A stretch of DNA of 6,352 nucleotides from Elusimicrobiota bacterium (lineage in GTDB: Bacteria > Elusimicrobiota > Elusimicrobia > UBA1565 > UBA9628). The stretch covers positions 1 to 6,352 of the forward strand of contig JAGWMT010000188.1 of assembly GCA_028871595.1 (NCBI GenBank). Direction: 5' to 3'. A program made the translations under genes and the position numbers. The notes beneath the pieces are model-generated. The model saw only the letters and a list, made by a program, of their open reading frames with translations. It was not told the DNA's origin and did not search any database. Of the stretch, positions 4,641 to 6,352 are shown in pieces; the stretch's first letter is position 1, and each line of letters begins with the position of its first letter.

Positions 4641-6352
4641 TCATTCGGCCGCGGGCGCGCGGCGCTCGAAGCGTCTCGGCGCGATCACGGCGGGCGCGTT
4701 GCCCGCGTCGATGCGCCAGCAATTGGGCCCCAGCACGGTCTCCAGCGCCTCGAACAAAGGCTGGTTGAGCACCACGCGCTGATCGACTTCTAATATGGCC
4801 ACGCCTTCGGGCGTATCCTGTTCAAGCACGACGGCGCACGGACCGCGGTGAAGCTCCAACGCGTCGCGCAGGGCCTCCAGCTTTTCGGTGCCCACCGTCG
4901 CGTCGCACTTCAGCCGCAGGCGCTTGGCGAAGCGCGACACGGCCATGTCCAGCGGCACCATCTCGTCCACGATGAGTTCGCCGGTGGCGCCCTCGGTCTC
5001 TTCGCCGCGGAATGAGAGACGGCCGGTGGCCGCCACGAAGGCGCCGATCTTGGCCAAATGGGACAGACCCGACGAGTACACCTTCGGGAAGCACAGGAGC
5101 GTCAATTCGCCCGTCAGATCTTCCAAGGTCACGATCACCCACGGTTCGCCCGTCTTCTTCGACACCATTTTGCGCATCTTGGAGATCATGCCCGCCACGC
5201 GCACCGGTATCGTGATGGACGGATTGAACTGGGAGATCTCGTGCGTGGCCGAGGCCTTGAGCTGGGCCTTCACGGCCATCAGCGGGTGGCCCGAAAAATA
5301 AAAACCGAGGACTTCGCGTTCGAAGGTCAAGGTGTCATGCTCGGACAACGGCTTGAACGCCGCGTCGGCGGCCGGGGCGGGAGCGGGGACGGAAGCGCCG
5401 CCGCCGAATAAGAGCCCCTGGCCCTTGTCCAAATCCGCCTTGATCTTTTGCTGGCGGCCGACGACATCGTCGATGGCGGCAAGCAACCGGGCGCGCGCGG
5501 CGGGAGAGGGTTCGTTCGGGCGCAGGCAGTCCAGAGCGCCGGCCTTCACGAGGGACTCAACGGCCTTCTTATTGATCGCGTGGAGGTCGACGCGTGAACA
5601 AAAGTCATCTAAGGAAACGAACGGCTTCTCGCGCGCGGCCTTCACGATGGATTCGGCCGCACCGGAGCCCACGTTTTTGATCGCAAGTAAACCGAAACGG
5701 ATTTGGTCGTCCTGAATGTCGAATTTCGATTCAGATTTATTCACGTCGGGGGGCAGCACCTTCATCCCCATGCGCCGGGCTTCTTCGAGGTAAGTAACGA
5801 GTTTGTTCTCTTTATCTTCCGCGCCGATCGACGAGTGCCCAATTTCCGACGTGAGCACGGCGGTCATGAACTCAATCGGGAAATTCGTCTTCAAGTACGC
5901 CGTTTGATAAGCGACCAGTCCGTACGCGACGGAATGTGATTTGTTGAAGCCGTACCCGCCGAACTTCACCATCTGGTCGTAAATCTTGTTGGCGATCTTA
6001 TCCTTGATCTTGTTGACGCCGCAGCCGGCCACGAACTTGCTGCGCATCTTTTCCAGATCCTCGTGGATCTTCTTGCCCATGGCCTTGCGCAGGCCGTCGG
6101 CCTCGCCGGGGGTGAAGCCCGCCAGCTTTTTGGAGATTTCCATGACCTGTTCCTGGAAGACCATGCAGCCGTAGGTATCCTTCAGGATGGTTTCCATGAG
6201 AGGTGTATCGTAAACCACTTCCTCGCGGCCATGTTTGCGGTCCACGAACATATCCAACATGCCGGACTGCATGGGGCCCGGACGGAAGAGGGCGATCAGG
6301 GAGACGATATCGTCGAACACGGTGGGCTTGATCCGGAACAAAAGGTCTCGGA
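4641..6352 (-). CDS. dnaE: DNA polymerase III alpha subunit, C-terminal half (5' end beyond window)
   Basis: This is the catalytic subunit of the replicative polymerase; 569 full codons are present and the frame is open at the right edge. The first visible part matches the palm/fingers region of E. coli DnaE (ALFRPGPMQSGM, DRKHGREE, FQEQVMEI, LRKAMGKK, FGGYGFNKSHSVAY). Then come a helix-hairpin-helix region (about 5530-5705, with GLLAIKNVGSG and a VKAGALD motif), a beta-clamp binding motif QGLLF (5406-5420) in the place of the E. coli QADMF, the FYFSGHP motif, and an OB fold (about 4950-5220). The C-terminal tail has the LRDALELHRGP pattern and is of usual length. The PHP domain and the catalytic aspartates lie upstream, outside the window. 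The clamp motif and full tail argue for the main replicative DnaE rather than the error-prone DnaE2/ImuC type. The gene ends with TGA at 4641-4643. No truncation or frameshift is visible. Confidence 0.97.
   Translation of the reverse strand, partial: RDLLFRIKPTVFDDIVSLIALFRPGPMQSGMLDMFVDRKHGREEVVYDTPLMETILKDTYGCMVFQEQVMEISKKLAGFTPGEADGLRKAMGKKIHEDLEKMRSKFVAGCGVNKIKDKIANKIYDQMVKFGGYGFNKSHSVAYGLVAYQTAYLKTNFPIEFMTAVLTSEIGHSSIGAEDKENKLVTYLEEARRMGMKVLPPDVNKSESKFDIQDDQIRFGLLAIKNVGSGAAESIVKAAREKPFVSLDDFCSRVDLHAINKKAVESLVKAGALDCLRPNEPSPAARARLLAAIDDVVGRQQKIKADLDKGQGLLFGGGASVPAPAPAADAAFKPLSEHDTLTFEREVLGFYFSGHPLMAVKAQLKASATHEISQFNPSITIPVRVAGMISKMRKMVSKKTGEPWVIVTLEDLTGELTLLCFPKVYSSGLSHLAKIGAFVAATGRLSFRGEETEGATGELIVDEMVPLDMAVSRFAKRLRLKCDATVGTEKLEALRDALELHRGPCAVVLEQDTPEGVAILEVDQRVVLNQPLFEALETVLGPNCWRIDAGNAPAVIAPRRFERRAPAAE

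Noticed and set aside
1..6352. CRISPR array, tRNA, rRNA, transposase or integrase
   Set aside because: No regularly spaced repeats, no cloverleaf-like or rRNA sequence, and no transposase or integrase motif were seen on either strand.

Overview
The window is a stretch of bacterial chromosome, GC-rich (roughly 60% by eye), in which every convincing gene lies on the minus strand. Reading in the direction of transcription (high to low coordinates) it holds the C-terminal 569 codons of the replicative DNA polymerase III alpha subunit (dnaE, running off the right edge), four closely packed genes of unknown function, a sixth gene for an exported alanine-rich helical protein, and a receiver-domain response regulator that runs off the left edge. 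I see no tRNA, rRNA, CRISPR array, insertion sequence or integrase. The dnaE fragment and the receiver domain are ordinary and secure. The phylum cannot be fixed from the sequence. The general look (GC-rich, lineage-specific exported proteins next to core genes) would fit a deep-branching diderm such as an Elusimicrobiota or Deltaproteobacteria-like organism, but this is a weak guess.

Layout: dnaE (4641-6352, partial) is followed by a 47-nt gap with a perfect 7-bp hairpin. Next come a 139-residue exported protein (4174-4593, TTG start), a 179-residue protein with no visible export signal (3633-4172), a 323-residue N-terminally membrane-anchored protein (2665-3636, GTG start) and a 391-residue exported protein with a zinc-peptidase-like HETSH motif (1493-2668). 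Their junctions are a 1-nt gap and two 4-nt start/stop overlaps, so they almost certainly form one translationally coupled operon. Three of the four products point to the cell envelope or periplasm, and one looks like a gluzincin metallopeptidase. I recognise none of the four as a named family.

A 142-nt gap (1351-1492) follows, the only sizeable non-coding stretch. It holds an imperfect hairpin just after the operon, a 12-nt direct repeat, a perfect 10-bp hairpin with a 4-nt loop, and a 14-residue mini-ORF that shares its upstream octamer and start spacing with the following gene. This is the most regulatory-looking stretch in the window. It precedes the gene for an exported, cysteine-free, alanine-rich helical protein of 311 residues (415-1350) with a partial internal duplication. 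After a short AT-rich gap comes the response regulator (1-373, partial).

The best candidates for something undescribed are the four-gene envelope cassette with its HETSH protein, and the leader-like arrangement at 1351-1408. Both are inferences from sequence layout and motifs only.
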